Below the pieces are notes generated by a model that did no database searches, was not told where the DNA came from, and saw only the letters and a program-made list of their open reading frames with translations. A DNA stretch of 9,333 bases, taken from assembly GCA_937883885.1 (NCBI GenBank), contig CAKZXL010000361.1, forward strand, positions 1-9,333. Reading direction: 5' to 3'. This DNA is from an uncultured Aquincola sp. (GTDB taxonomy: Bacteria; Pseudomonadota; Gammaproteobacteria; Burkholderiales; Burkholderiaceae). Made by a program: the position numbers and the translations under genes. This document shows positions 1 to 5,887 of the stretch, in pieces (within the stretch, counting starts at the first letter, position 1; the number at the start of each line of letters is the position of its first letter).

Positions 1-126
1 CCCCTGCCCTGCTGGCTGGCGGTGCACCGAGAGATCCGCGGCAACCCGCTGGTGCGCCGCGCCTTCGACTTCCTGGCCGAGGCGATTCCGCGCGAGCTGG
101 CGGCCTGGCGAGCACGGGCTGGATGA
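1..126 (+). CDS. LysR-type transcriptional regulator, C-terminal fragment (cut by window start)
   Basis: The frame is open from base 1 and ends at TGA 124-126, giving 41 residues. The stretch PCWLAVHREIRGNPLVRRAF followed by DFLAEAIP is the usual end of the LysR effector-binding domain, where a W-L-x-x-H-R-E-[IL]-R pattern precedes a final helix with the R-x-x-[FV]-x-F-L pattern. The DNA-binding helix-turn-helix and most of the sensor domain lie outside the window, so target genes and effector cannot be judged. The next gene starts 86 bp downstream on the same strand, with a possible hairpin between them, so co-transcription is uncertain. The family call rests on a short but characteristic tail. 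Confidence 0.72.
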   Translation, partial: PLPCWLAVHREIRGNPLVRRAFDFLAEAIPRELAAWRARAG

Positions 127-136
127 ACGGCTGACC

Positions 137-165
137 GCCCCCAAGCACTGGCCTGCACCGGGGGC
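137..165 (+). terminator. Possible hairpin terminator after the LysR-type gene
   Basis: GCCCCC (137-142) and GGGGGC (160-165) form a 6-bp all-GC stem around a 17-nt loop, 11 bp after the stop codon at 124-126. It is followed only by CTTGT, not a clear T-run, so it is a weak intrinsic terminator at best. Confidence 0.3.
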
Positions 166-212
166 TTGTAGCATCGCCGCCTTTGCAGGACGGCGCTTGC
201 GCCTGGTGGGCG

Positions 213-3032
213 ATGGACGACCTTTTGATGCAGTGCGACGCAGCGCTGGCCCGGGGCAGGATCGACGAGGCAAGGCTTCTGGCGGAACAGCTGCTGCGGC
301 GGCTGGAACACGAGGAACCGACGCCGGAGGCGGCGCCCGCGCTGCTGCGCCTGGCCTATTGCGACGTGGCGCAATCGCGCCACCCGCAGGCGCATGCGCG
401 TGCAGCGCAAGTGGTGCGGGCGGCGGGCAGGGGCGGACTGCCCGCGCTGGAGGTCGAAGGCCTGTCGCTGCTGACCCGCACGGCCAGTGTGCTGGGCCGC
501 GTGGTGGAGTCGGTGGAAAGCGGACTGCTGGCCACCCGCCTGGCCGATGGCATCCCGACCGGTGCCTGGACGGTGCAGGCCTACACCGCGCTGGGCTTTG
601 CGCTGGGCTGCGCCCGTGCCCACGACGATGCGCAGCAGGCATTCCACAGCGCTGCCCGGCTGGCTGAACAGCAGCTGGCCGCGGCGGCGCAGCTGGAGGT
701 GTGCGTCGCACGCGCCTGGGTGCAGGCCATGCGCTGCTTCGACGAAGGCCGCCCCGCCGAACTCAGCCAGGTGCCGTCGCCGCTCGACGCGCTGGCGGCG
801 GGTTCGCTTGCGCTGCAGGACCCGCTCACCCCTGGTGCCGCCGCCACCCTGCGACCATCGGGTCTGCTGGTTCGCGGCCTGCTGCAAGTGTGGTCGGGCC
901 GGGTCGACGACGCACGCGCGCTGCTGGCGCAGGGCAGCGCGCCCGCACCGGCTTCGCTGGGCTGGATACAGGCGGCCTACAGCTGGCTGGCCGCCGAGGT
1001 GGCGTTGGCGGACCAGTCGCTGGAAGTGGCCGCGATGCATGCCGCCCGCATGGCGGCCCTGTCGGCCGAAGTGGGCTATCTGCCGCTGCAATGCATGGGC
1101 CACGAGCTGGCAGCAACCATCTACCAGCGCCAGGGCAACCTCGCGCTGGCGGTGGCTGAGCGTGAACGCCAGCTGCGCTGCGAACGGCGCGTCCGCGCCC
1201 ACAACCTGCAAGGCCGCTCCGAGATGGCCGACTTGCGGCTGCAGGCGCGGCACGGCGATGAGCGCATCAAGCTGCTGGCCGACCAGTCGATGAAGTTCGA
1301 GCGCTGGGCGCATGAGGACGCACTGACCGGCATTGCCAACCTGCGGCGCTTCAACCAGTGCCTGGCCGAATGGTCGCAGGCCGGCGAAGCCACGGGCAGC
1401 CCCTTGTGCGTGGCGCTGATCGACGTCGACAACTTCCGCGACATCAACAACGGCTTTTCGTACGAGGTGGGCAACCAGGCCTTGCGCGGCATCGCCGAAG
1501 AGATGTCGGCCCACGTGCGTGCCACCGACCTGGCCGCGCGCTGGGGCGGCGACGAGTTCGCCATCCTCTTTCGCGACACCGACGTGGAGACCGCGCGCCA
1601 GATCGCGCTGCGGCTGCAGGACGCCGTGGCCCGGCACGACTGGGAGGCGGTGGCCGCGGGCCTGCGCGTCGGCATCTCGGTGGGCGTGACCGAGGCCCGG
1701 GTGGGCGACACCAAGGCCAGCTTGGTGGCGCGCAGCGAAGAGCTGATGTTCGCGCAGAAGCAGGCCCGCAAGCGCGCCGAGGCCGAGAAGGCCGTGGCCC
1801 CGCTGGTCTTGCGTACCGTCACCGACTGGCTGCGCCAGGCCCGGCGGGTGGTGCTGCTGGCCGGCCAGGGCAGCGGGCCGCATGGCGACTTCGGCGACCT
1901 CGCGCTGCTGCAGTCCGATCCGCAGGCATTTCGCCGGCAATGGACCGACTGGCGCCAGCAGATGCGCGGGCGCAAGCCCAGCGCCGCCCAGTTGGCACTG
2001 GTGGAACTGGCCCATGCCCTGCCGCAGGCGATGCTGGTGTCAGAGCGCGTGGATGGCCTGCTGGCCATGGCCGGGGCCGAGAACGAGGTGGCGCTGTATG
2101 GCAATGCCTTCAGGCGGCGCTGCATCGGCTGCGGCAAGACCAACCCCAGCACGGACGTGGAACGCTGCACCACCTGCGGCCGTGCGGCAGACGATGTGCG
2201 GCCCGACATGGTGCTGCCCGGCGAGCCGGTAGCCGAGGGGCTGCATGCGGCTGCGGCCCTGGCGATGAAGCGGGCCGACGTGATCCTGGTGCTGGACAGC
2301 GACGGCGCCATCCGCTCCACGCGATCGATGGTGGACGCCGCCACCGTGCGCGGGGCCAGGGTGGTGGTGCTGGGCCAGGAGCGGCACACCTGGGGCGCCA
2401 TGGCAGACCTCACCATCGCCGCCCAACCCGAGGTGGTGCTGGCCGTGCTGCTGCAGCACTTGCAGCAGCCGCCGGCAGCCGCCTCCCCGTCCGATACGCC
2501 GTCGATCGGCAGCCTGAGCAAGGACGGATTCGCGGTGTTCTGCTTCCTCACCGGCCAACGCAGCGACAGCACCGGCGCCACGCTGGAACAGGCGCTGCAG
2601 TGGAAGGACTGGGAGCTGGCCAATCATCTGCGCACGGTGCCCTGGATGTTTCCGCTGACCACGCCCAGCAGCCTGGACCCCGCCGCCCCGGTGCCCACGC
2701 GCCACGATGGCGCGGTGCTGGGCGCCCAGGCCCCGGTGCGCGAAGGTCTCCTGGCCGCGCTGGCCCTGATGCTGCGCTTCTACGGCTTCGAATGGCGCGA
2801 TGGTGAGGTAAAGCCCAGCGAAGACTGGCGCACCGGCTTCGCGACCTGGGCACCCACGCCCACGCACCACGACCTGCTGATCAGCCGCATGCTCGGTGCA
2901 CTGAGTCTGATGGGCCTGCGGGCCGAGGCCCGCCAGGTGCTCAAGGCCTTCGAGACCGCGGCCCTGCACTACCGTGGCCCCGATGCGCATGACCCCCTGC
3001 GGCACTGGCGCCTGGCCGTGTTCGGCGCATGA
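213..3032 (+). CDS. TPR-like / GGDEF diguanylate cyclase / degenerate sirtuin / OGFr-like fusion protein
   Basis: 939 residues from ATG 213. An in-frame TTG at 183 would add 10 residues, but ATG has a weak GGTGGG upstream and starts the first helix cleanly. No signal peptide or membrane segment is seen, so it is likely cytoplasmic. Residues 1-340: alpha-helical TPR-like repeats, then a charged coiled-coil linker to about 368. Residues 369-530: GGDEF domain (D-x-LTG-x-x-N-x-R start, metal Asp404, Asn412, I-site RATD 436-439, GGDEF 445-449), expected to make c-di-GMP from two GTP with product inhibition. Asn421 replaces the usual guanine-reading Asp. Residues 544-751: sirtuin fold aligning with CobB through KPSAAQLAL, SERVDGLL, LYG, Cys637/640/652/655, RPDMVLPGE and ADVILVL, but with NAD and catalytic residues lost. 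Residues 770-936: OGFr-like region (PWMFPL 810-815, LMLRFYGFE, GEVK, HHDLLISRML). Seen: motifs and order. Known: GGDEF chemistry. Inferred: the sirtuin and OGFr parts act as sensor or scaffold. Confidence 0.85.
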   Translation: MDDLLMQCDAALARGRIDEARLLAEQLLRRLEHEEPTPEAAPALLRLAYCDVAQSRHPQAHARAAQVVRAAGRGGLPALEVEGLSLLTRTASVLGRVVESVESGLLATRLADGIPTGAWTVQAYTALGFALGCARAHDDAQQAFHSAARLAEQQLAAAAQLEVCVARAWVQAMRCFDEGRPAELSQVPSPLDALAAGSLALQDPLTPGAAATLRPSGLLVRGLLQVWSGRVDDARALLAQGSAPAPASLGWIQAAYSWLAAEVALADQSLEVAAMHAARMAALSAEVGYLPLQCMGHELAATIYQRQGNLALAVAERERQLRCERRVRAHNLQGRSEMADLRLQARHGDERIKLLADQSMKFERWAHEDALTGIANLRRFNQCLAEWSQAGEATGSPLCVALIDVDNFRDINNGFSYEVGNQALRGIAEEMSAHVRATDLAARWGGDEFAILFRDTDVETARQIALRLQDAVARHDWEAVAAGLRVGISVGVTEARVGDTKASLVARSEELMFAQKQARKRAEAEKAVAPLVLRTVTDWLRQARRVVLLAGQGSGPHGDFGDLALLQSDPQAFRRQWTDWRQQMRGRKPSAAQLALVELAHALPQAMLVSERVDGLLAMAGAENEVALYGNAFRRRCIGCGKTNPSTDVERCTTCGRAADDVRPDMVLPGEPVAEGLHAAAALAMKRADVILVLDSDGAIRSTRSMVDAATVRGARVVVLGQERHTWGAMADLTIAAQPEVVLAVLLQHLQQPPAAASPSDTPSIGSLSKDGFAVFCFLTGQRSDSTGATLEQALQWKDWELANHLRTVPWMFPLTTPSSLDPAAPVPTRHDGAVLGAQAPVREGLLAALALMLRFYGFEWRDGEVKPSEDWRTGFATWAPTPTHHDLLISRMLGALSLMGLRAEARQVLKAFETAALHYRGPDAHDPLRHWRLAVFGA

Positions 3033-3033
3033 C

Positions 3034-3063
3034 GGGCGGTGGGCACACGCCCATCTGCCGCCC
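3034..3063. terminator. Bidirectional hairpin between convergent genes
   Basis: GGGCGG (3034-3039) plus TGGGC (3040-3044) pair across an ACAC loop with GCCCA (3049-3053) and CCGCCC (3058-3063), leaving a 4-nt bulge (TCTG). The 11-bp GC-rich stem fills the gap between the stop at 3032 and the convergent stop at 3063-3065. There is no T-run on either side, so it may slow polymerase or shield 3' ends rather than act as a classical intrinsic terminator. Confidence 0.5.
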
Positions 3064-3542
3064 TACCCCGCCGCATCCTTCTCGAACCCCACCCCGTTCT
3101 CCTTCACCCGCTCCAGCACGACCGAGGTGCGCAGGTTGCTGACGCTGGCGCGCAGCGACGACAGCTGGGTGAGCAGCTGGCTCAGCTGGGCCAGGTCGGC
3201 CACCGCCACCTTGAGCAGGTAGTCGTAGTCGCCGGTGAGCTTGAACACGTCGCGCACCGCGGGCTCGTGCAGCACGAAGCGATTGAACGCGTCCACCGCC
3301 TTGTCGGTGTGGTTGAAGAGGCGCACCTCCACCATGCCCATCACCGGCGTGCCCTCGGCCTGCGGCGCCAGGTGCGCGTGGTAGCCCAGGATCAGGCCCG
3401 ACTGTTCGAGCGCGATGCGGCGCCGGGAACACTGCGAAGGCGACAGGCCCACCAGATCGGCCAGCTCCTGGTTGGTCAGGCGGCCGTTGTCGCGCAGCAG
3501 TTGCAGCAGGCTGCGGTCATGGTCGTCGATGGTCACGGTCAT
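3063..3542 (-). CDS. Lrp/AsnC family transcriptional regulator
   Basis: 159 residues, the normal family length. An N-terminal winged helix-turn-helix spans about residues 6-52 (recognition region LTNQELADLVGLSPSQCSRR), followed by a RAM/AsnC ligand-binding domain from about residue 65, with GDYDYLLKV at 104-112 matching the conserved G-D-x-D ligand and oligomer motif. Family members form dimers to octamers, bind DNA near their own promoter, and respond to amino acids. It starts at ATG 3542-3540 and is divergent from the PheC-like gene starting at 3694, with 151 bp between. The likely job is to regulate that gene and itself in response to an amino acid, possibly aromatic. That target is inferred from position only. 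Its stop lies in the hairpin shared with the convergent GGDEF gene. Confidence 0.9.
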   Translation of the reverse strand: MTVTIDDHDRSLLQLLRDNGRLTNQELADLVGLSPSQCSRRRIALEQSGLILGYHAHLAPQAEGTPVMGMVEVRLFNHTDKAVDAFNRFVLHEPAVRDVFKLTGDYDYLLKVAVADLAQLSQLLTQLSSLRASVSNLRTSVVLERVKENGVGFEKDAAG

Positions 3543-3581
3543 GCTGGGGTAGGCCCGGTGGTGGGCGGGGAGCTGATTGGG

Positions 3582-3595
3582 GATGATTCGTCATC
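3582..3595. promoter_or_regulatory. Inverted repeat in divergent region, candidate Lrp/AsnC operator
   Basis: GATGA-TTCG-TCATC is a perfect 5-bp inverted repeat, 40 bp upstream of the Lrp/AsnC start and about 100 bp upstream of the PheC-like start. Lrp-family proteins bind short dyads, often AT-richer than their surroundings, as this one is. A second looser dyad, GCGCAC (3597-3602) and GTGCGC (3618-3623), lies next to it. Assignment to the neighbouring regulator is inference. Confidence 0.35.
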
Positions 3596-3603
3596 GGCGC
3601 ACC

Positions 3604-3631
3604 TTGGCGTGCACGATGTGCGCTGTACAAG
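3604..3631 (+). promoter_or_regulatory. Possible sigma-70 promoter of the PheC-like gene
   Basis: TTGGCG (3604-3609) and TACAAG (3626-3631), 16 bp apart, each match four of six consensus bases. The site lies about 60 bp upstream of ATG 3694 in a locally AT-richer stretch and next to the dyads where the divergent regulator may bind. Weak match. Confidence 0.3.
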
Positions 3632-3693
3632 CATAAGACAGGCACAAAGCTTGCGAAAGTCCCCTGCTCTCATTCACCCATCACGGAGTCCCC

Positions 3694-4476
3694 ATGCGTC
3701 CCCTGCTCGCCCTTGCCGCCGTCGCCCTGGCCACTGCAGCCGCCCTGTCGCCCGCCCACGCCGGTCCGCGGCTCGACCGCATCGTCGAATCGAAGACGCT
3801 GCGGGTGGGCACGCCCGGCGACTACCGGCCCTTCGCCATCACCGCGGGCACCGGCTATGAAGGCCACGACATCGACGTGATCGAGAAGATCGCCAAGGAA
3901 CTGAACGTCAGCATCCAGTACGTGCCCACCTCGTGGCCCAACCTGGTGGCCGACCTCAAGGCCGACAAGTTCGACGTGGCGGTGGGCGGTATTACCCGCA
4001 ACGTCACCCGCATCCGCCAGTTCGAGATGCTGCCGGGCTATGCGCCCTTCGGCAAAGTGGCGCTGGTGCGCACCGCCGATGCGGGCCGCTACCAGTCGCT
4101 GGCCGACATGGACCAGGCCAATGTGCGGGTGGTCAAGAACCCCGGCGGCACCAACGAGACCTTCGTGCTGGCCAACTTCCGCCAGGCCCAGGTGTCCACG
4201 CACCCGAAGAACGCCGAGATCCCTGGGCTGATCGCCGAGGGCAAGGGCGACGTGATGATCACCGAGACCTATGAAGCCCTGGTGTACGCCAAGGCCGACC
4301 CGCGGCTGACCGCCAAGTTCGTCGACAGCCCGCTGACGCCCAAGAACTTCCTGGGCTTCATGCTGCCCACCGACGATGCCGACTACACCCGCGTGATGCG
4401 TTTTGCGTGGGACCTGGTCGACCAGCGCGGCGGCCTGGAGCAGGCGCGGCAGCGCTGGCTGAGCACGGCGAAGTAA
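3694..4476 (+). CDS. Periplasmic family-3 solute-binding protein, cyclohexadienyl/arogenate dehydratase (PheC)-like
   Basis: 260 residues. A signal peptide (1-23, ending AHA) is followed by a two-lobed family-3 binding-protein fold: RLDRIVESKTLRVG, GDYRPF, the D-I-D pattern after the first lobe, TSWPNLVADL, KFDVAVGGIT. The segments NPGGTNE (149-155) and MITETYEA (188-195) are hallmarks of PheC, the periplasmic enzyme that dehydrates prephenate or arogenate to phenylpyruvate or phenylalanine. Glu194 aligns, from memory, with the catalytic acid of Pseudomonas aeruginosa PheC. However, IRQFEML and GKVALVRT differ from the enzyme's usual text, so amino-acid binding remains possible. No permease or ATPase gene is adjacent, which fits an enzyme or an orphan receptor. 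ATG 3694 follows a good GGAG (3685-3688). It is divergent from an Lrp/AsnC regulator that probably controls it. Family secure; enzymatic role uncertain. Confidence 0.8.
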   Translation: MRPLLALAAVALATAAALSPAHAGPRLDRIVESKTLRVGTPGDYRPFAITAGTGYEGHDIDVIEKIAKELNVSIQYVPTSWPNLVADLKADKFDVAVGGITRNVTRIRQFEMLPGYAPFGKVALVRTADAGRYQSLADMDQANVRVVKNPGGTNETFVLANFRQAQVSTHPKNAEIPGLIAEGKGDVMITETYEALVYAKADPRLTAKFVDSPLTPKNFLGFMLPTDDADYTRVMRFAWDLVDQRGGLEQARQRWLSTAK

Positions 4477-4494
4477 GGCCCCGGAGCAGGCCTT
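4475..4494. terminator. Short hairpin between convergent stops
   Basis: AAGGCC (4475-4480) and GGCCTT (4489-4494) form a perfect 6-bp inverted repeat with an 8-nt loop. It overlaps the stop of the PheC-like gene (TAA 4474-4476) and the stop of the convergent YitT-family gene (4494-4496). A second overlapping dyad, GGCCT-TC-AGGCC (4489-4500), adds alternatives. No T-run follows, so terminator activity is uncertain. Confidence 0.35.
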
Positions 4495-5141
4495 CAGGCC
4501 AGGTAGCGGTCGGGCCGGTGGTTCATTGCGATCAGCAGGTTGAGCACGACGGCCCCGCCCACCGAAGCCACGATCGACGGCCAGGGCACCAGCGCCGTCG
4601 ATGCCAGGATGATCAGCAGGTCGATGGCCATCTGCACATGGCCGGCGCGGATGCCGTGGCGCTCCTGCAGGTACAGCGCCAGCAGGTTGAGGCCGCCCAG
4701 GCTGGCCTTGTGCCTGAACAGCACGATGAAGCCCAGCCCCATCAGCATGTTGCCCAGCAGCGCCGCGTAAAACGGGCTGATCTGCGCGATGCTGACGAAG
4801 CGCGGGTGCAGGTCGGTGCACACCGACAGCAGCGCCACGCAGCCAAAGGTCTTGAGCACCATGGCGCGGCCCATGCGCCGCCAGGCCAGGTAATAAAACG
4901 GCAGGTTCAGCAGGAAGAAGGCCACGCCGAACGAAAGGCCGGTGGCGTAGTGCAGCAAGAAGGCCAGCCCCGCCGTGCCACCGGTGACCGCATGCGACTG
5001 CTGCAGCAGCATCACCCCGAAGGCGATGACGAAGCAACCGGTGAACAGCGCCACCAGGTCTTCCTGCACGCTGTGGGGCACGCGTTCGATGGGCGTCGTT
5101 GCAGGGCGGGCGGGCAAGGCGGCGGGCGTGGGGGAGGACAT
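4494..5141 (-). CDS. YitT family (DUF161) membrane protein
   Basis: 215 residues from ATG 5141-5139. A GTG at 5165-5163 would give 223, but neither start has a recognisable Shine-Dalgarno sequence. After a Pro/Ala-rich cytoplasmic tail of about 30 residues come about five hydrophobic segments typical of YitT/DUF161: DLVALFTGCFVIAFGVMLL, then GGTAGLAFLLHYATGLSFG, FFLLNLPFYYLAW, the ALLGNMLMGLGFIVLF helix, the motif KASLGGLNLLALYL, and a last segment near the C-terminus. The two internal G-G-T/L-x-G-L motifs reflect the family's internal duplication. Many Firmicute relatives carry a C-terminal DUF2179 domain. This one ends right after the last membrane segment, the short form common in Proteobacteria. 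Molecular function is not established; a transport role is a guess. It is transcribed alone, convergent with the PheC-like gene and divergent from the phosphatase unit. Confidence 0.85.
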   Translation of the reverse strand: MSSPTPAALPARPATTPIERVPHSVQEDLVALFTGCFVIAFGVMLLQQSHAVTGGTAGLAFLLHYATGLSFGVAFFLLNLPFYYLAWRRMGRAMVLKTFGCVALLSVCTDLHPRFVSIAQISPFYAALLGNMLMGLGFIVLFRHKASLGGLNLLALYLQERHGIRAGHVQMAIDLLIILASTALVPWPSIVASVGGAVVLNLLIAMNHRPDRYLA

Positions 5142-5324
5142 GGCGTGCAGGCGGGAGTGGCGCACAAAACAAGCACAGATTGTCTCATGGTGAACGAATC
5201 GCGTGTTTTCGTGGGGCTACAGCGATCGTTTCGTGCATCCAACACCCCTGAAGGCCAGTCCGGGACTCAAGGGCGGCCTGAGCTGCGCGCCGGAGCCGGC
5301 GGTTTTCATGCCACCGACACGGTT

Positions 5325-5361
5325 TTGTCACAAACGCCGGCAAGCATTGCGGTTCTGACAA
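5325..5361. promoter_or_regulatory. Inverted TTGTCA repeat upstream of the phosphatase unit
   Basis: TTGTCA (5325-5330) and TGACAA (5356-5361) are exact inverted copies separated by 25 bp, just before the ATG at 5373. The left copy is also part of the dyad TTTGT-C-ACAAA (5324-5334) and matches five of six bases of a -35 box, though no good -10 lies 16-18 bp downstream. It could be an operator for the phosphatase operon. The spacing does not fit a PhoB box. Confidence 0.25.
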
Positions 5362-5372
5362 CCCTGCCGCCC

Positions 5373-5885
5373 ATGCATCACTTCGCCACCCTGGCCGCGC
5401 GTTGCCTGCTGGTTCTGGCCAGCAGCACCGCCGCCGCCGCCCCGCCCGCGCCGCAGGAATCAGCGCCGCCGCTGGCGCTTGCCTTCTCCGACTTCTTCGT
5501 GCAGCCCATCGGCCCGCGCGGTGTGCAGCCCACGCCGGAGTTGCTGGCGGCCGATGGCCAGCAGGTGCGGCTGGTGGGGCACATGGTGCAGCGCGAACAG
5601 CCGCAGCCCGGCCAGTTTCTGCTGACGCCGCGGCCGGTGACCATGGCCGAGCATGCCGATGGCGAGGCCGACGACCTGCCGGCGCATACCGTGACGGTGG
5701 TGCTGCCGCCGCCGCAACAGGGCCGCATCGTCGCCCATGTGCCGGGCCCGCTGGCCTTGACCGGTCGGCTGGCCTTCGGCCCCGCCGAAGACGCCACCGG
5801 CCGGGTGTCCTGGATTCGCCTGTACCTGCCCGACGACGCCCTGGCCCCCATGGCCTCGACCACCCCCGCCACCCACCGCCACTGA
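5373..5885 (+). CDS. Small secreted protein of unknown function, first gene of the phosphatase operon
   Basis: 170 residues. ATG 5373 is chosen because it opens directly into a signal peptide (MHHFATLAARCLLVLASS, Ala-rich cleavage region around residue 23). No clear Shine-Dalgarno is visible, and the frame upstream of this ATG lies antisense to the YitT gene and reads as noise. The mature part is mostly beta-like: FSDFFVQPIGPRG, QQVRLVGHMVQRE, FLLTPRPVTMAEH, ADDLPAHTVTVVLP and a late GRVSWIRLYLPD. The R-V/L-x-G-x-M followed by F-L-L-x-P pattern recalls DUF3299-type small beta-barrel proteins, but the Cys pair of that family is absent, so I do not assign it. It ends 2 bp before the phosphatase start, so the two are very probably co-transcribed and translationally coupled. 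It may assist the phosphatase or its maturation; that is inference from position. Confidence 0.75.
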   Translation: MHHFATLAARCLLVLASSTAAAAPPAPQESAPPLALAFSDFFVQPIGPRGVQPTPELLAADGQQVRLVGHMVQREQPQPGQFLLTPRPVTMAEHADGEADDLPAHTVTVVLPPPQQGRIVAHVPGPLALTGRLAFGPAEDATGRVSWIRLYLPDDALAPMASTTPATHRH

Positions 5886-5887
5886 CC

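Noticed and set aside
183..212. TTG at 183 as the start of the GGDEF-sirtuin protein
   Set aside because: It would add a short Cys/Trp-rich stretch (MQDGACAWWA) with no domain meaning and no ribosome site; ATG 213 is the more natural start, though 183 cannot be excluded.
1842..2465. Active sirtuin or NADase defence effector
   Set aside because: The catalytic His, the Gln-Asn pair and the NAD-contacting loops are substituted, and there are no defence genes nearby, so an active deacylase or immune NADase is not supported.
1121..2623. A 500-codon open frame on the minus strand inside the GGDEF-sirtuin gene
   Set aside because: The Ser/Arg/Ala-rich translation has no family motif and lies opposite conserved GGDEF and sirtuin motifs; it is a high-GC shadow.
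5321..5361. PhoB (Pho) box upstream of the phosphatase operon
   Set aside because: Only one TTGTCA-C unit is present in forward orientation; the positions 11 and 22 bp further on do not repeat TGTCA, so the direct-repeat structure is missing.
4407..5372. Upstream part of the frame that leads into the small secreted protein
   Set aside because: It lies antisense to the YitT-family gene and is rich in His, Gln, Arg and Gly. The real gene begins at ATG 5373, where a signal peptide appears.
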